Origin: Lepiota brunneoincarnata
Lineage: Eukaryota; Basidiomycota; Agaricomycetes; Agaricales; Agaricaceae
Reading direction: 5' to 3'
NCBI GenBank assembly: GCA_023014365.1
Contig: JAEBUN010000019.1
Coordinates: 806,001-870,000, forward strand
DNA length: 64,000 bases
Shown here: positions 12,801-26,139 of the stretch, piece after piece
Numbering within the stretch: position 1 is the first letter of the stretch
How the letters are laid out: the number at the start of each line of letters is the position of its first letter
Program-made: the position numbers and the translations under genes
The notes under the pieces: generated by a model
Databases searched by the model: none
Told to the model about the DNA's origin: nothing
Seen by the model: only the letters and a program-made list of their open reading frames with translations

Positions 12801-13265
12801 TATGTCAACAAAAGTAAAAACACCGTCGACACCACCATCTGCACCGGCTTAAATAAATATATCTGGAAAATCCGCGCGAAGAATTCTTAACCGTCAGCGC
12901 AAACCTTTCCTAATGATCAGAGGGATCAAATGCACTCGCACCTGGCACAACGCTGCTCCCAACCCAGCAAACACAGTCCCAAGCGTCAAAGACCTAAACG
13001 TCAACGCCGCCTCGCCGTCGTCCCTTAAATCTACCACATATCTCGACACATCTCTCCCCGTCGTAATCACCGGCTCCCCATTCAACATCTGCACCTCTTC
13101 ATCCTCAGATCCCCTTATGAACGACCCCTCCGATACCGAGGACCCCTTTTCATCGATGCGGTCTTTGTCACCACCCTGTTCGTACTTTTCTTCAACAGGG
13201 GACACAGGGGATTTCTCGTCCTCGTTATTCCCCTGCGCCTTGCTGGGGCTGTTCGGTACAATCAT
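9811..13265 (-). CDS. OPT family oligopeptide transporter
   Basis: Proton-coupled uptake of small oligopeptides across the plasma membrane (OPT family; the fungal members are Opt1/Isp4-like). The first exon encodes about 108 soluble, acidic residues, MIVPNSPSKAQGNNEDEKSP onward, then enters the membrane part at LGTVFAGLGAALCQ. A donor after CAQ joins IYLFKPVQMVVSTVFLLLLT. Family marks follow: VNPGHFSLKEVG (the NPG-KE loop), YLKIPPRVMFLTQVWGTLLG and LYGFSGPYFIIPLSLLVGMV. About a dozen short introns interrupt the gene, with hydrophobic segments in each exon. It ends NPARGNVDYCNGNGALD at 9811. Two upstream ATGs in frame (to 13343) would add about 26 residues; I chose 13265 because the extension is not OPT-like. 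Exact exon borders were not all fixed. Confidence 0.85.
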
Positions 13266-14204
13266 CTTGTAGAACAACGAGGAGCGCAGCCGCCAGTTGA
13301 AAAAAAGAAGGGAGGGGGGAAGTAAACAGCGGGGCGAAAGCACTCCTGTACGCCATCCAGAGGCCCGCTATATAAGCAAAAAGTGAACCACCTGTCCACC
13401 AGAAGAGCAGACTCAAAAGAAGCGGAAGCATGCTTTCCACAATACTCAACCTCAACTACTGTCTGGTCCCATTCTCGGCAGGAATCCTCGATCCCACCTG
13501 GACAGCTGAACAAGACCACATGGCTCCAGCTGCCACTATCTCATCTGGGGTAGGGGGGGACCACAAGTGGCAAGATTGTTAACGGCCTTTATTCGCTTCG
13601 CAATACTTACGCGTTCTAGCGCACTCCTTTCCCATCTATCCAACTCCTGATATCGGTGGCTTTTGAACCCACGCATTCCTATGGTATATGACACGGAACA
13701 TAATCACGCAAGAATGTCGGGGAAAAGAAATACGAATGTGATTGTGTCCCCACGCAAGAAGCCCACACTCACCGAGTTCGTCCACAAGTTGACGTCCGGC
13801 CGCCATTTTTTCCCATTTCGATTGCTTTGACCCGTATATTCACCCAGGCCAGATGTTGAATAAGAGTCATACCCACCCAGTTAGGTGGAATGCCTCCCCA
13901 ATTCCACGACTCCTATCCCAGCAGAGAGCCATATGCCACCGACACTCGGACCCACCTCCCCCGACGCTGTTGGTTGCATGTACAATTCACAAGCCCGCTA
14001 TCTTTCGAGAAGCAGCCTTATCCTCATAGCTAAAGATAGAATGTATCAGGCCTTTGTCCAATGACTTTCTGACGTGTCAAATCCATGAGGCTACGAGCAC
14101 CAGATTCAGCCAAAAATAGCAGAATCTCATGCGATTGTCCACAAGAAGAGTGCCCAGAATGGCGTCTTCAGGGCTTTGCCAAGACTTGATTTCATCAGGC
14201 ATAA
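13266..14204. other. Intergenic, promoter side of the OPT gene
   Basis: No convincing coding sequence. The hydrophobic minus-strand frame at 13225-13455 overlaps the OPT first exon in another frame and is taken as a shadow. The remainder is non-repetitive. Confidence 0.4.
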
Positions 14205-15460
14205 AGGGAAAGGGAGAAAAAAAAGAAATTATAGCATTTTATGGAGGGAGATAATTCCAGTACCACCGACCGGAATCGCACAGTCGTACCAATAAAAAAT
14301 CTGAAGACCTTACCTTCCATGATACCTCGGAGGAACCATTGTCACATACTCCAATCTAATTCGTTTGAGCACCGACAGCCTAGGATCACCTCATGAGCAC
14401 ATCCAATTTCAAGATAGCACAAAAAGGCGTGCTCACCGATCTCCTCAAATACTCCATAAAGACCCCCAAGCTAACATCATCCATAAATGGTCACAGACAT
14501 GTGTCGTCTGACAGGGTTGAGTTGGATAGCAAGAACCGTGCTTGACTACCACCCCGGTTGCAAGCAATGTACCGCGGGGTCGGGAATCCATCAGCAAGAA
14601 GCTCCTACACGATATTTGCCAGTTAACACCTTCCTCGAGGACAGCTCGAAGAGATTACGTACTTGAGCGTCACTTCGAACACTTCTTTGAAATCCTCGTG
14701 CCCCTCCTGGTCCTGATACCCCTGTTTGCACCATCGAGCAATAAGCTCGCCGTGGAGGATGAAGATATGTCCAAAAGGGGGAGGACATCGTGCTTGATCG
14801 AGACGTTGTCGAGAAGCATAGGTTGGGTGCGGGGGTATCAAAGGTACACGACATCGGTGTTGGTTGGATCATGGATTGTCGACATCCTCTTCGTAGTCTG
14901 AGCGAAACATCGTGAGCCCATGCCTAACCTTCTCAAGGCACAACACGCCCATAGAATACAGTCTTGTGTCTGCACTGCTTTTAACCACCTAAACGCGACA
15001 GAGGTGGGACGTAAATCAAGGGTATATGTTAACGTTATCGGTGAGCCTGAACCCCGTCCGATCCTCCTCCCTGCAGTCCGAAACCTTCTGGCACAACCTG
15101 CGGATGAGCATCCGATCCAACCGCCGCGGAACCTCCAGTGAAACGTCGATCTCTGCCTTGAACACCACGATCCTGGCCATTGGTCAGCAGGTGTCACGAC
15201 TTGAATGTAGACAGCAGCTGAAGTCCTTTTGATATTCTTCCAGGTAAACGTTTGACACCTGTCTCTCCATCTTTCCCGCGGGGGTCGCGTGACCGATTAA
15301 ACTCGGTACTGGATATAGGCATTAGTACACTGCGTTAAAAACCCGCCAGCAGTATTTGGGTAGGGTGTTAATACCAATACCGAGATCAACACCGGCCTTA
15401 CAACGCAGCGCACGCTTGGGCCTTGTCATTGGCAACGGGCCAAGGGCCAAGGATCGTGTC
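14205..15460 (-). pseudogene. Decayed partial duplicate of SEC23 (C-terminal half)
   Basis: A second, broken copy of the SEC23 3' part in the same orientation, about 3.5 kb from the intact gene. Matching blocks can be followed by eye: 14210-14475 to 17690-17948, 14505-15240 to 18010-18990, and 15335-15460 to about 19150-19660. The copy lacks about 44 bp around 14488 (the GSTPGAGAG stretch of SEC23). It has a 7-nt deletion at about 14860-14870, where the parent reads [10 protein letters not shown], and about 400 bp are missing near 15360. It keeps the last intron donor and even the final exon ending AQTN. Stops and frameshifts interrupt every frame, so a full COPII protein cannot be made. Homology extends past the stop into the 3' flank, so this is a DNA-level duplication and not a retrocopy; introns are retained. 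Confidence 0.85.
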
Positions 15461-16411
15461 TGGAACAGAAAGAATACCCTCAACCTTCATAAAGTACCGA
15501 CGTCGGCCTCGGTTCCGATAATGACACTTACAATTTGTTTATTGGCAATGCAATGGTGGATGCTGACGGGGTTGGCTTCCAGAGAGGGCTAGCCCGGTCC
15601 TAGCCCACCTGGCCCACCAGGAAGGAAGATTGGGTATGTTGGGCAAGAAGGCGAAGTGCCTGCATGCGGCATTGCTGACATCTGCAACTTCCATCATGCC
15701 CTCGCCGAACCTGTCGGCCAGGTTGTGAAATGAGTTTTATACGATAATATATTATGACAATTGGGTGCGATCGCTGTCCCAGGTCCATTCGCCATTGAGA
15801 ATGGCTAGCTTTCTATAGTGCCTGAAGATCCGAACGAAGACTCTAGCATGGAAGTTGAAGAAGACCTCCGCAATTCGTTAGCAGTTGTTTATTTTTATTA
15901 TGCAATCACCCAAATTCTTAATCCTAATCTAAGTATCCGCAGGTCTTACAGCGATAATGTAGAAGCTAGCTCCAGCACATGAGGACTTGGCGACGCTGAC
16001 GGGAGGGGTACCTTCCAGTGGCCTGGCATAAGACTGTGGGGTCTTCGATCACGAACGATCAAATTACGCACCGGTTATGTATTGCACTTGAGACGACGAC
16101 AAAGGTTACCTGGCTTATTTGACAGCCTATGCATCTTATAGTCGAGAGAGCTTGGTTCTGGAGGTGAAGAAAGTACTGAAGTCTCATAACACATCGCAGT
16201 CTAGAGGCCTTTAGATAGATTATCTCGTTTTCCTTGAATTTACATTCTTTTCCCTCTTTTTGATCCTTGGTCCCACACGTTGCCCTGTTGTACCATAAAA
16301 ATACTTGGCAACTAGGGGTATACTGTACTAGGTGTCGTATGTCGAGTTAATTGAATTGAGTGAGGTATCCAAATAGAGTGGTAAAGTTGTCCAACCGACG
16401 GGTCGAGACAT
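15461..16411. other. Intergenic within the decay zone
   Basis: No gene recognised. A 62-codon minus frame at 15600-15788 has no motif. The stretch 15880-16330 is AT-richer than its surroundings. It lies between the SEC23 pseudogene and the DUF6535 remnant. Confidence 0.4.
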
Positions 16412-17018
16412 CTAAACTCTGCTGTTCCACTGACCTAGTCTCGACCAGGGAGCCACCAAGAACTCGTCTCCCCTCATTCTAACACCCACAATATATACCA
16501 CCAGGCCTATTCTGATGAATACCAGCAACATGCCGGTCATGACAATGCTATCGCCCCACACGAACATAACAAGGCCGACCATAACCAACAAGATGGCAAT
16601 ATCCACTAGTGCCGGTAAAAGAACTGTGAGGGATCCTCCTGTGACTTTTATTGTAGCTTGTGCTCATAGCAAGTTCCTCATTCCACATAGCGTCAAGCGC
16701 CGTCAGGAGAGTCGAGGAGAGGTTTGAAAACCACAAAACACTGACACCGATGGAGACGGCTGGTGCGTGGAAAGTCTGAGGAGTGAAATTGGAGGAGCTA
16801 TTTTGCGGAAGGTCGGCGGTTTTCTTCTCGCAGTCTTGCTGGAGATCGCGGAGGCTCGGAATGACAAAGGTTGTAACGACTGCGGAGAATAAACCGGTCT
16901 GAAGGCTCACATTCAACACAATGAACGACTCTTCAACTTGCAACTTACAAAGATCGAGATATGAATTCCAATGCAAAAACCTGTGGTCAAGCTCAACCTT
17001 CCATGCTAACGATATCAC
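16412..17018 (-). pseudogene. Remnant of a DUF6535-type membrane protein gene
   Basis: Minus-strand fragments match the N-terminal membrane domain of DUF6535 proteins, a large family in Agaricomycetes of unknown function. The first part reads GLFSAVVTTFVIPSLRDLQQ, then an extracellular-type Asn/Ser loop and VSVLWFSNLSSTLLTALDAM. The second membrane pair (LVDIAILLVMVGLVMFVWG, then IVMTGMLLVFIRIGLVVYIV) sits in a different frame only about 60 bp later. The cytoplasmic segment normally found between them is missing. The usual long C-terminal part is absent. I read this as a truncated, frame-broken copy. A very short functional variant is possible but unlikely. Confidence 0.6.
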
Positions 17019-17834
17019 GGTCTATCTTTTCAGGTTCTGGCAATATAGTACAGTGCGCGTGAGTTAGGGTTGGACGTGCCTTCCCGTCAAAGAACCGCTG
17101 GACAGAGACTATCTACCGTCCTGGTAGAACACACATTTGCGAGATACAATTATGAATACGATCATCGGTATCAATATGATAGCATTGACGGTGATGGAGA
17201 CCAGACGAGATCGTGCGATACAACAGACGAGGCCGTGATCCGACGATTACCGATTCGCCTAGGTGATACATCTACCCAATGAGAGAAATAGGAATTTATC
17301 TTGAAATGGGGGTCACCTGAAGATGACGCTACATCGATTCTCTGACTCTGAACTTATGCGTTAGTATTCTTCTGCTTTCGTGCCTAGGAGGTAGTTTCAA
17401 CGTGGTTTCCCCTTGGAACTTTGAGGAGAACCTGGTTCCGACGACATCATAAAGGCGAAGATGGACCTGATTGGTTGTCGGGAAGAAGCGTATCAGTAAT
17501 GGTGAAGCCAATCGATGATTGCTAGGGTGAATTGAAAGAACTTGATCGTCATGTAGGTGTTCAATGACTGCGTAGTTAGGGGTTCGGCTGTGCGTATCTT
17601 AATAAAAGGAACTTCAATCATTCATGTTTCGAGTCTTAAATGGCACAATTCCATGTCACTATAGCGTGAGGATTCCGCCGAGACTCGATTTCAAGAAGAG
17701 AAAGAAAAATTATAGCATTTTGAGGGTGTTGGCACAAAATTCCGCAGTAACTGGAATCGCAACGTCGTGCCAACAAACAATCCCGCTCTACCTTCCATGG
17801 TACCTCGGGGAAGCCGTCCGCCGCATACTCCAAT
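17019..17834. other. Intergenic between DUF6535 remnant and SEC23 3' end
   Basis: No gene seen. From about 17690 on, the sequence is the SEC23 3' flank that is also present in the duplicated copy at 14210-14330. It includes an AATTATAGCATTTT block common to both copies. Confidence 0.45.
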
Positions 17835-20556
<2,722 letters not shown>

Positions 20557-20727
20557 GGTGGTGAATTATGCGGGTGTCGCAGACAGCCTCGGAGGATAGT
20601 CGTAAGTTGAAATTGAATACTTTATCAAAGCCACGTAGGTTGTGTAAACAACGAACAAACAAAACACCTCATCCACATAAAGCTAAGCAAAATATGTTTC
20701 TTGTTTCCGTTCCACGACACTCCGAGT

Positions 20728-21410
20728 CTAGACGTTGTAGTTAACGTGTCGCTTGATCTCATTTAATCCAGGATGCGTGAAAGCTTGAGTGTGTGCAAGA
20801 GCAACATCTAAGCGGGGACCCCTAATAGACCACATCAACTTGTCATGTGAGCTTGCATTGAGGTCATAAATTCCAACAACACCGCCCCCCGACGCGCCCT
20901 AGAGTATAGCTGTTAGGTGTCGGTAACAACCAACGATGCTCGACGCACGGCCAAGATATGATCTTCGGGACGGCCTCCTGCTGTATGGGGCTAAAAATGG
21001 AAAGCAGATTGTGAGATGAGCTGAGCTCGTGAAGGCTTGAGCGCTCGAGCACTAGTCCACAGCATGATCGATGCGGGCAGGTGTAGCAGATTGCGAAAGC
21101 GTTGGAATTTGTCGGCTCATGCCCTCCGTTACGCAAGTTTAGATCTGAGCGAAGATCCTGATAATAAGGATCGTGGATGCCATCTCGGCCTTCTTTGGCC
21201 AGCCCGGATATTTGGAACTCGAGCACTTGAACAAGGTACACTTCGCCGAGAGTCAAAAACGACCCGATATGATTATTCGGGCACAAAGATTCGCATTATG
21301 CTGCCACCGGCTGCGTATATGATGGTATCTTGTCGGACGGAATTGTGGGAAATGCGGGCAGTGCTGCGCCGTTGGGCGTGACAAGAGCGTGAGTAGATGG
21401 ATCAGGCGGC
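20728..21410 (-). other. Possible beta-propeller (WD40-like) gene fragment, unclear
   Basis: Exon-like stretches on the minus strand read like a propeller protein. They are LVTPNGAALPAFPTIPSDK near 21300-21380, DTIIYAAGGSIMRIFVPE, RPEDHILAVRRAS, and a last piece GGGVVGIYDLNASSHDKLMW ending RHVNYNV with a stop at 20728. The pieces lie in different frames, and stops fall between them at spacings too short for several introns. It may be a small intron-rich gene or a decaying fragment. I do not recognise the family. Another frame (20864-21286) is open for 140 codons without motifs. Confidence 0.3.
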
Positions 21411-21420
21411 GTTTGAAGGC

Positions 21421-21600
21421 TCTCTACTTCTCTCGCTCTCTCTCTCTCCTCATCTCTTATATATACCCTCGTCTCTCTTTTCTCGTCCCCCATCACATCC
21501 CTCACCGCTCCCCCCACTACCACCACGCTCTCAGTGGGGCTGGCCTCTCCATCCTCTGCACCTTTTTCTCTTTCTCTCTAGCTCGCCCACTGCCAGGACC
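21421..21600 (+). promoter_or_regulatory. CT-rich core promoter with TATA box
   Basis: A long pyrimidine tract, TCTC repeats then mixed C/T, runs for about 180 bp. TATATATA is embedded at 21458-21465. It lies immediately upstream of the start at 21628. CT-rich tracts before the transcription start are typical of strongly expressed filamentous fungal genes. Confidence 0.5.
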
Positions 21601-21627
21601 CCAATCAATCGACATCCACCTAATTCC

Positions 21628-22345
21628 ATGTCGATCTCACAAACACCCACGACGGCCACACCCACCCCCAGTAGACAGCGGTTGGAGGCGTTGCAGGAAT
21701 TGAAGCTCAAGAGTTTTGGTTCATGGTACGCTCTATCGATCTCCCTCTGTCTTCCTCCTTTTCTCACTCGTGTGCAGCCACGGCACACCCTCTTCTGGGA
21801 CCGCCTCATTACCTACTCCTGGCGGTGGTGTAGTCCAGTTCATGAGCAGCGCAGAACTAGTCGATGCGCCCCTCGGGTATGTCGCCTGAGGACTCATCCA
21901 CCTCGCTAACCTTAAACCGCCCCATAGCCAAAACGACGACGATGACTGGCTTGCCCAGTACAATCACTATAACCCCATCGCTCCGCCTGGAGCACCTCTT
22001 CTCAAAGATTTTGACTCCTTCACGGAGGGGACCGGTGTTGGCAGCTTCGAGTCCATCCCGGCTGCCTCCACTGATGAGCACGGCGACCCCGTCTACAACC
22101 TCAGTGAAGCCCGTCTCTCACTCATACCCGCCTCCCGTAATAACAATGCTTACGTGCTTGACTGGCTGAGAACTCTCCCAGGCACGGACATCATGACCGC
22201 CGACCTACTCAACGTCCCAGACATTGTGGCCCCGGCTCTCAAACGACCCCGCTCGATGACCTCGTGCGAAGAATATAGACCAAGACGTCCCCGTACCCGA
22301 TCCTGCCCGTCGTCACGACGTAGCAGCTCAATGGCACCAGACTAG
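21628..22345 (+). CDS. Small protein of unknown function
   Basis: Three exons, 21628-21725, 21778-21876 and 21928-22345, sum to 615 nt (204 aa) with consistent phases and good GT-AG introns (52 and 51 nt). The protein begins MSISQTPTTATPTPSRQRLE, has an acidic Trp-containing segment QNDDDDWLAQYNHYNPIAPP, and a middle EARLSLIPASRNNNAYVLDW. It ends in a basic Arg/Ser-rich tail with RPRRPRTRSC, a possible nuclear localisation signal. No signal peptide or membrane segment. I do not recognise a family. The strong CT/TATA promoter and the long pyrimidine-rich 3' region suggest a well-expressed gene. Confidence 0.65.
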
Positions 22346-24050
22346 CCATCCCCTCATCCCGTCTCACTCACGTACTCGTCGTATACCGGTACCAAACTCG
22401 CCACTAATCAATAAAGGGACACGGATACAATCGCGATACCCCAAGATCTCAATTTCTCCCCGTCCTCATCGTTTATCACCAACTCACGGGCGACAATTAT
22501 TTATCTATCGGCTTTCCCCTCGCGTCGCCGTCCCACGAGTCAGCCCCCCATTCCTCTTCGAGATGGGGGGGGCGGAGTATGACTCATCCACCCTGCCTCT
22601 TAGAATGGTTCCTCGTCGCCCTGGACCTAGCGGAGGTAGAGCTGGCTGGAGGCCGTCCTGATTTCTTTCTCTTTCTCTCTATGTATCTATGTGGCTGCTC
22701 CTTGAGCAGAGGGGGGGATACTGTATCTCCAGCATCTCTCTCCTTGCGATCAGTACTCCACTCTTGATATAAGCTCCCCCTTTCCCCCCGAACTACCTAT
22801 GCTCAAGGATGCTGTTGCCCATTAATGCCTTTGAAATCACGGACTATGGCAAACGTTGATGACTCTGCTGTTCCATTCGTAGATGTCATTAACTTTCTTT
22901 CCCGGATCGTCTTTTTCTCTTACTGCTTCATCTCTACTCCCTTCTTGATGTTGCTCTCATTGCTATTGATGATGTTGAATGTGATTTTGTGCCGGTTAGT
23001 TGATTTAACCTTCGATAAACCCTATTTCCCCCTTTCCCGTCGTCACTTTGACCTTACCCCTTTGCCCAATGCCCATCATTCCCATCCCACTTTGCCCTGC
23101 GCCCTTTGATGCGATGTTGTATTTTTTCGCTATTCCTGTAACCCCTTCGTTATTTTCAAACTTGCCCACATTCTACGTTCTATCTCTCTCGGTTCCGAAT
23201 CTCCTGCACTTTCGGCAGTCCTTGTATGGTTGTTCATCTGTACATACACTCGCTGTAGCTTTCCACTGTAGTAGTCGGATCCCACCCCTTTGAAATTGAT
23301 CATTTGATTTCTCGATTTCAAGAGCCAAGGCTTGTTTACATGACATCACTACCTCTGCAAATCTCAGGCACTAAGGTAGCGAACTTGTGTATGTGGGGAG
23401 GGGGGGACTTGTGATCTGTGCGATTCCGGGTCGCTTGCGAAGCGTCTTGACTCATTGACTCATCTTCTTGACATGTGCTTTCCCAGAGGGTGGGCCTGTC
23501 ACGACAGTCACAAGGCCGACCGAAGTTCCGGGACGACTTGTTATTTGGAAACGTTGTGCGTTGTTGCACATGTACCATCTCTACCTATCATTCTTTGAGG
23601 AGTTGTGGAATCTACTGGAAGGGTGTGATACGTTGCAGGACACGTACGCAGCGTATTCAAGGGGGCGCTGTTGATTATAGAACAACCTGGAACTTTTCAT
23701 CATTTATTGTCGAGATAGTACTTGGTAGGAGATCTAATCGTAGTAACTCTTTTTAATGTGATGATCGATCTAACAATGTGAGTGTCTGGTGAAGCCCTGC
23801 TGCTGATCCCGCGCGACTACAGGGTTTTTTTGGTATGTATCTCTTTGGAAGAGACCGTTTGTCCTGTATGAACCCGAGAGTGTTGTGCGGGGTGGATGGA
23901 TATGTTTCAGGAACCATTGGATGGCCACATGATGCCATCTATGTGTTAATTGGGCCTTGTATCTCCAGGGGTCAGTTTCACCGGAAAGGTTCGAGAAAAG
24001 GGTTTGTTCGGTGAGAAGTTGCTTCATGGCAATGCAGATCTCGAGAACGT

Positions 24051-24078
24051 GTACTAGTACTAGTAGTATTAGTAGTAG
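24051..24078. repeat. Imperfect TAG triplet repeat
   Basis: GTACTAGTACTAGTAGTATT followed by AGTAGTAG. A short trinucleotide-type microsatellite in non-coding DNA. Confidence 0.7.
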
Positions 24079-24665
24079 AAAAGGGGTCCAAACAAGTCGC
24101 GACATTTCCGGGAAATTCAACTCGACTACTTGGGTAGATGGGACGCTACGGATAAATCACTCCGAAATTTCTCGAAGCGGGGGAGCCGCCCCGCTTCAAG
24201 CTTCACCGGTTAACCGGTAAGTTCTTGGAGCAGTTGGCAAGAGATGGGCAGTGCGATTCGGAGCGCTACGGCTTATTTACTACTACGACTAAGTAGTCGT
24301 TACATGTCCCCAAGGTGCGTGAAACCGGTGGTAAGGGAAAGAAATTTCCAGTCACCGTGGAGGGCGATGACACTCCGTCATCGGAAGAAGCTTGCACATG
24401 AGGAGGCCGCCACCAACGCTCCTGGCATGCTTTCGATCCACGGTCTTCTCGCAGAAGACGGCCATATGTCTATTTTTAGGCTAAAAAGCCGGATGGGACG
24501 TAGGAGCAGCTCAGGGATTTCTTCGGTGGCCATCAAACCCCGACCCGAGTTGATCAACCCCAAGACAAAAGGTTGACGTGCCCACCACACCATCTTGAGA
24601 ACAACACCTTCGCAGCAAAAGGACTCGGCATCTTCGGATATTGTAGGGCTTTTCTCATATCTAAT

Positions 24666-24683
24666 CATCATCATATGATGATG
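24666..24683. repeat. Perfect 18-bp palindrome
   Basis: CATCATCATATGATGATG reads the same on both strands. It sits in the gene-poor stretch with no clear partner gene, so it may be a chance triplet-repeat symmetry. Confidence 0.8.
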
Positions 24684-24805
24684 CCCTATACATTATCATT
24701 GTTAAATGCGCAAGTGGTGCCATATCGCAGCAAGGGTCCTGCCTATGTGGGACTGGTATTCATCTCTGTTGTATGGGTGCGTAGTTGCGTAGTAGCGTAC
24801 CAGGG

Positions 24806-24821
24806 TCTCTCTCTCTCTCTC
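24806..24821. repeat. CT dinucleotide repeat
   Basis: About eight TC units in non-coding DNA. Confidence 0.7.
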
Positions 24822-25459
24822 CACTTTGGGGCATGTTATTTTCCGGTCCGAAGAGGTATGTTGGCACTGATGGGCCTCGGCATCCGAGTAAGGGCTCGAC
24901 TGTTCACGATATCATTCCCACCCACACGATTGGGGCATGCGACTCGGGGATTAGCGCCGCATATCGCGAATTTTTACTGTCGGGCCAAGGTACAAGAGTT
25001 TTCAATGAAAATGCGCTAACAACCCAAAAAGGCAAGTAACCGCATTTGGAAATAAAATAACAAAACACAAGACCTCGCAAATTACGGACTGACACACACA
25101 GAGCGCAGCGGCGCAGCTACCCTCCGGCCGATATAAGTACACCAGGGGGCTCCTAAGTTCTGGAAGAGACAATATATCCCAGCTTACAGCCCCTGGGCGC
25201 AGCCTCCTATTAAAGGCATCAATTTCTCTGTGTACAACGTGATGGGGGCAAAAGTTCTACTACATAGCCCAAACGGCGCCAGGCTCACAACTCCCTCAGC
25301 CCCCCCCCCCAAATCAACACAACTAATTAACCCATCAAGCTATAGCACCAACCAACGTCCCACCACTGCCACTCTGCCTGATACTGATATTAACTCCTGG
25401 CATCTGTCAAAAAGGGTCGTTACCCTGGTATTGATAGACTTGACCATTGGTTCACCGCA

Positions 25460-25473
25460 CTGTGTGTGTGTGT
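25460..25473. repeat. TG dinucleotide repeat
   Basis: About seven TG units, with a few more TGTG motifs just downstream. Confidence 0.7.
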
Positions 25474-26139
25474 CATACTGAGTGTATATATGTGTTTGTG
25501 TGGATGGCATAGGTACAACAAAGTCCCCAATCAGCTTAGCAGCATTACAAGCGATACAAAACTCAGCATACCCAAAACCAGTGCCAAACTTAATCCGCCA
25601 CTTCTCAACCTGCATCTCCTCTGGTCAAACGAGCAATCAAACATTCGTTCCCAGTCTCATCATCACTACTATGGGGATGTACACGGCGAATTGCGCCCCA
25701 AGGTCCCAATATCCCTCTCACTCCCGAGGGCGCCCAAAGGCCCAAGTATCATCACAGCCCCTGGCAATTGTATCCATGCCTAAAAATAACCAGCTCCCCC
25801 CAAAAATAAATTGAGCCTGTTTGCCCCTTGCAAATCCGACACATCCAAAAATGGTCAAGTTGCTTCAACCTCCCCCAATGCCCTGCACAGCACACTCGAG
25901 TGTTCGGGACGCCACTCAACAGCTTTGTGGGATACCGCTGGCGCTATGAGCCTCAGAGAAGCTGCTAGCAAGATAAAATCGGATGAGCACAAATATCAAC
26001 TGGTGCTCGTATGTATCTTTACAGGACCTCTTACAACACTGAATTGAATTGAGGTCCATGTCCAAGATCTAGAGAGACGATAGCGAAATTAACCCAAAAG
26101 GGGCCAAGAAAGCAGAATTGACCCGGAGATCGGATTTGG

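Larger units (their letters stand above)
22346..26139. other. Long gene-poor stretch with simple repeats
   Basis: Nothing convincing is encoded in 3.8 kb. The first kilobase is pyrimidine-rich and probably 3' UTR of the gene at 21628. Further on there are low-complexity tracts and scattered open frames with no motifs. Purine/pyrimidine composition shifts several times, as expected of old, unconstrained intergenic DNA. Confidence 0.45.

Noticed and set aside
13225..13519. Hydrophobic minus-strand frames upstream of the OPT gene
   Set aside because: They overlap the OPT first exon in other frames, and their hydrophobicity comes from pyrimidine-rich DNA; no family recognised.
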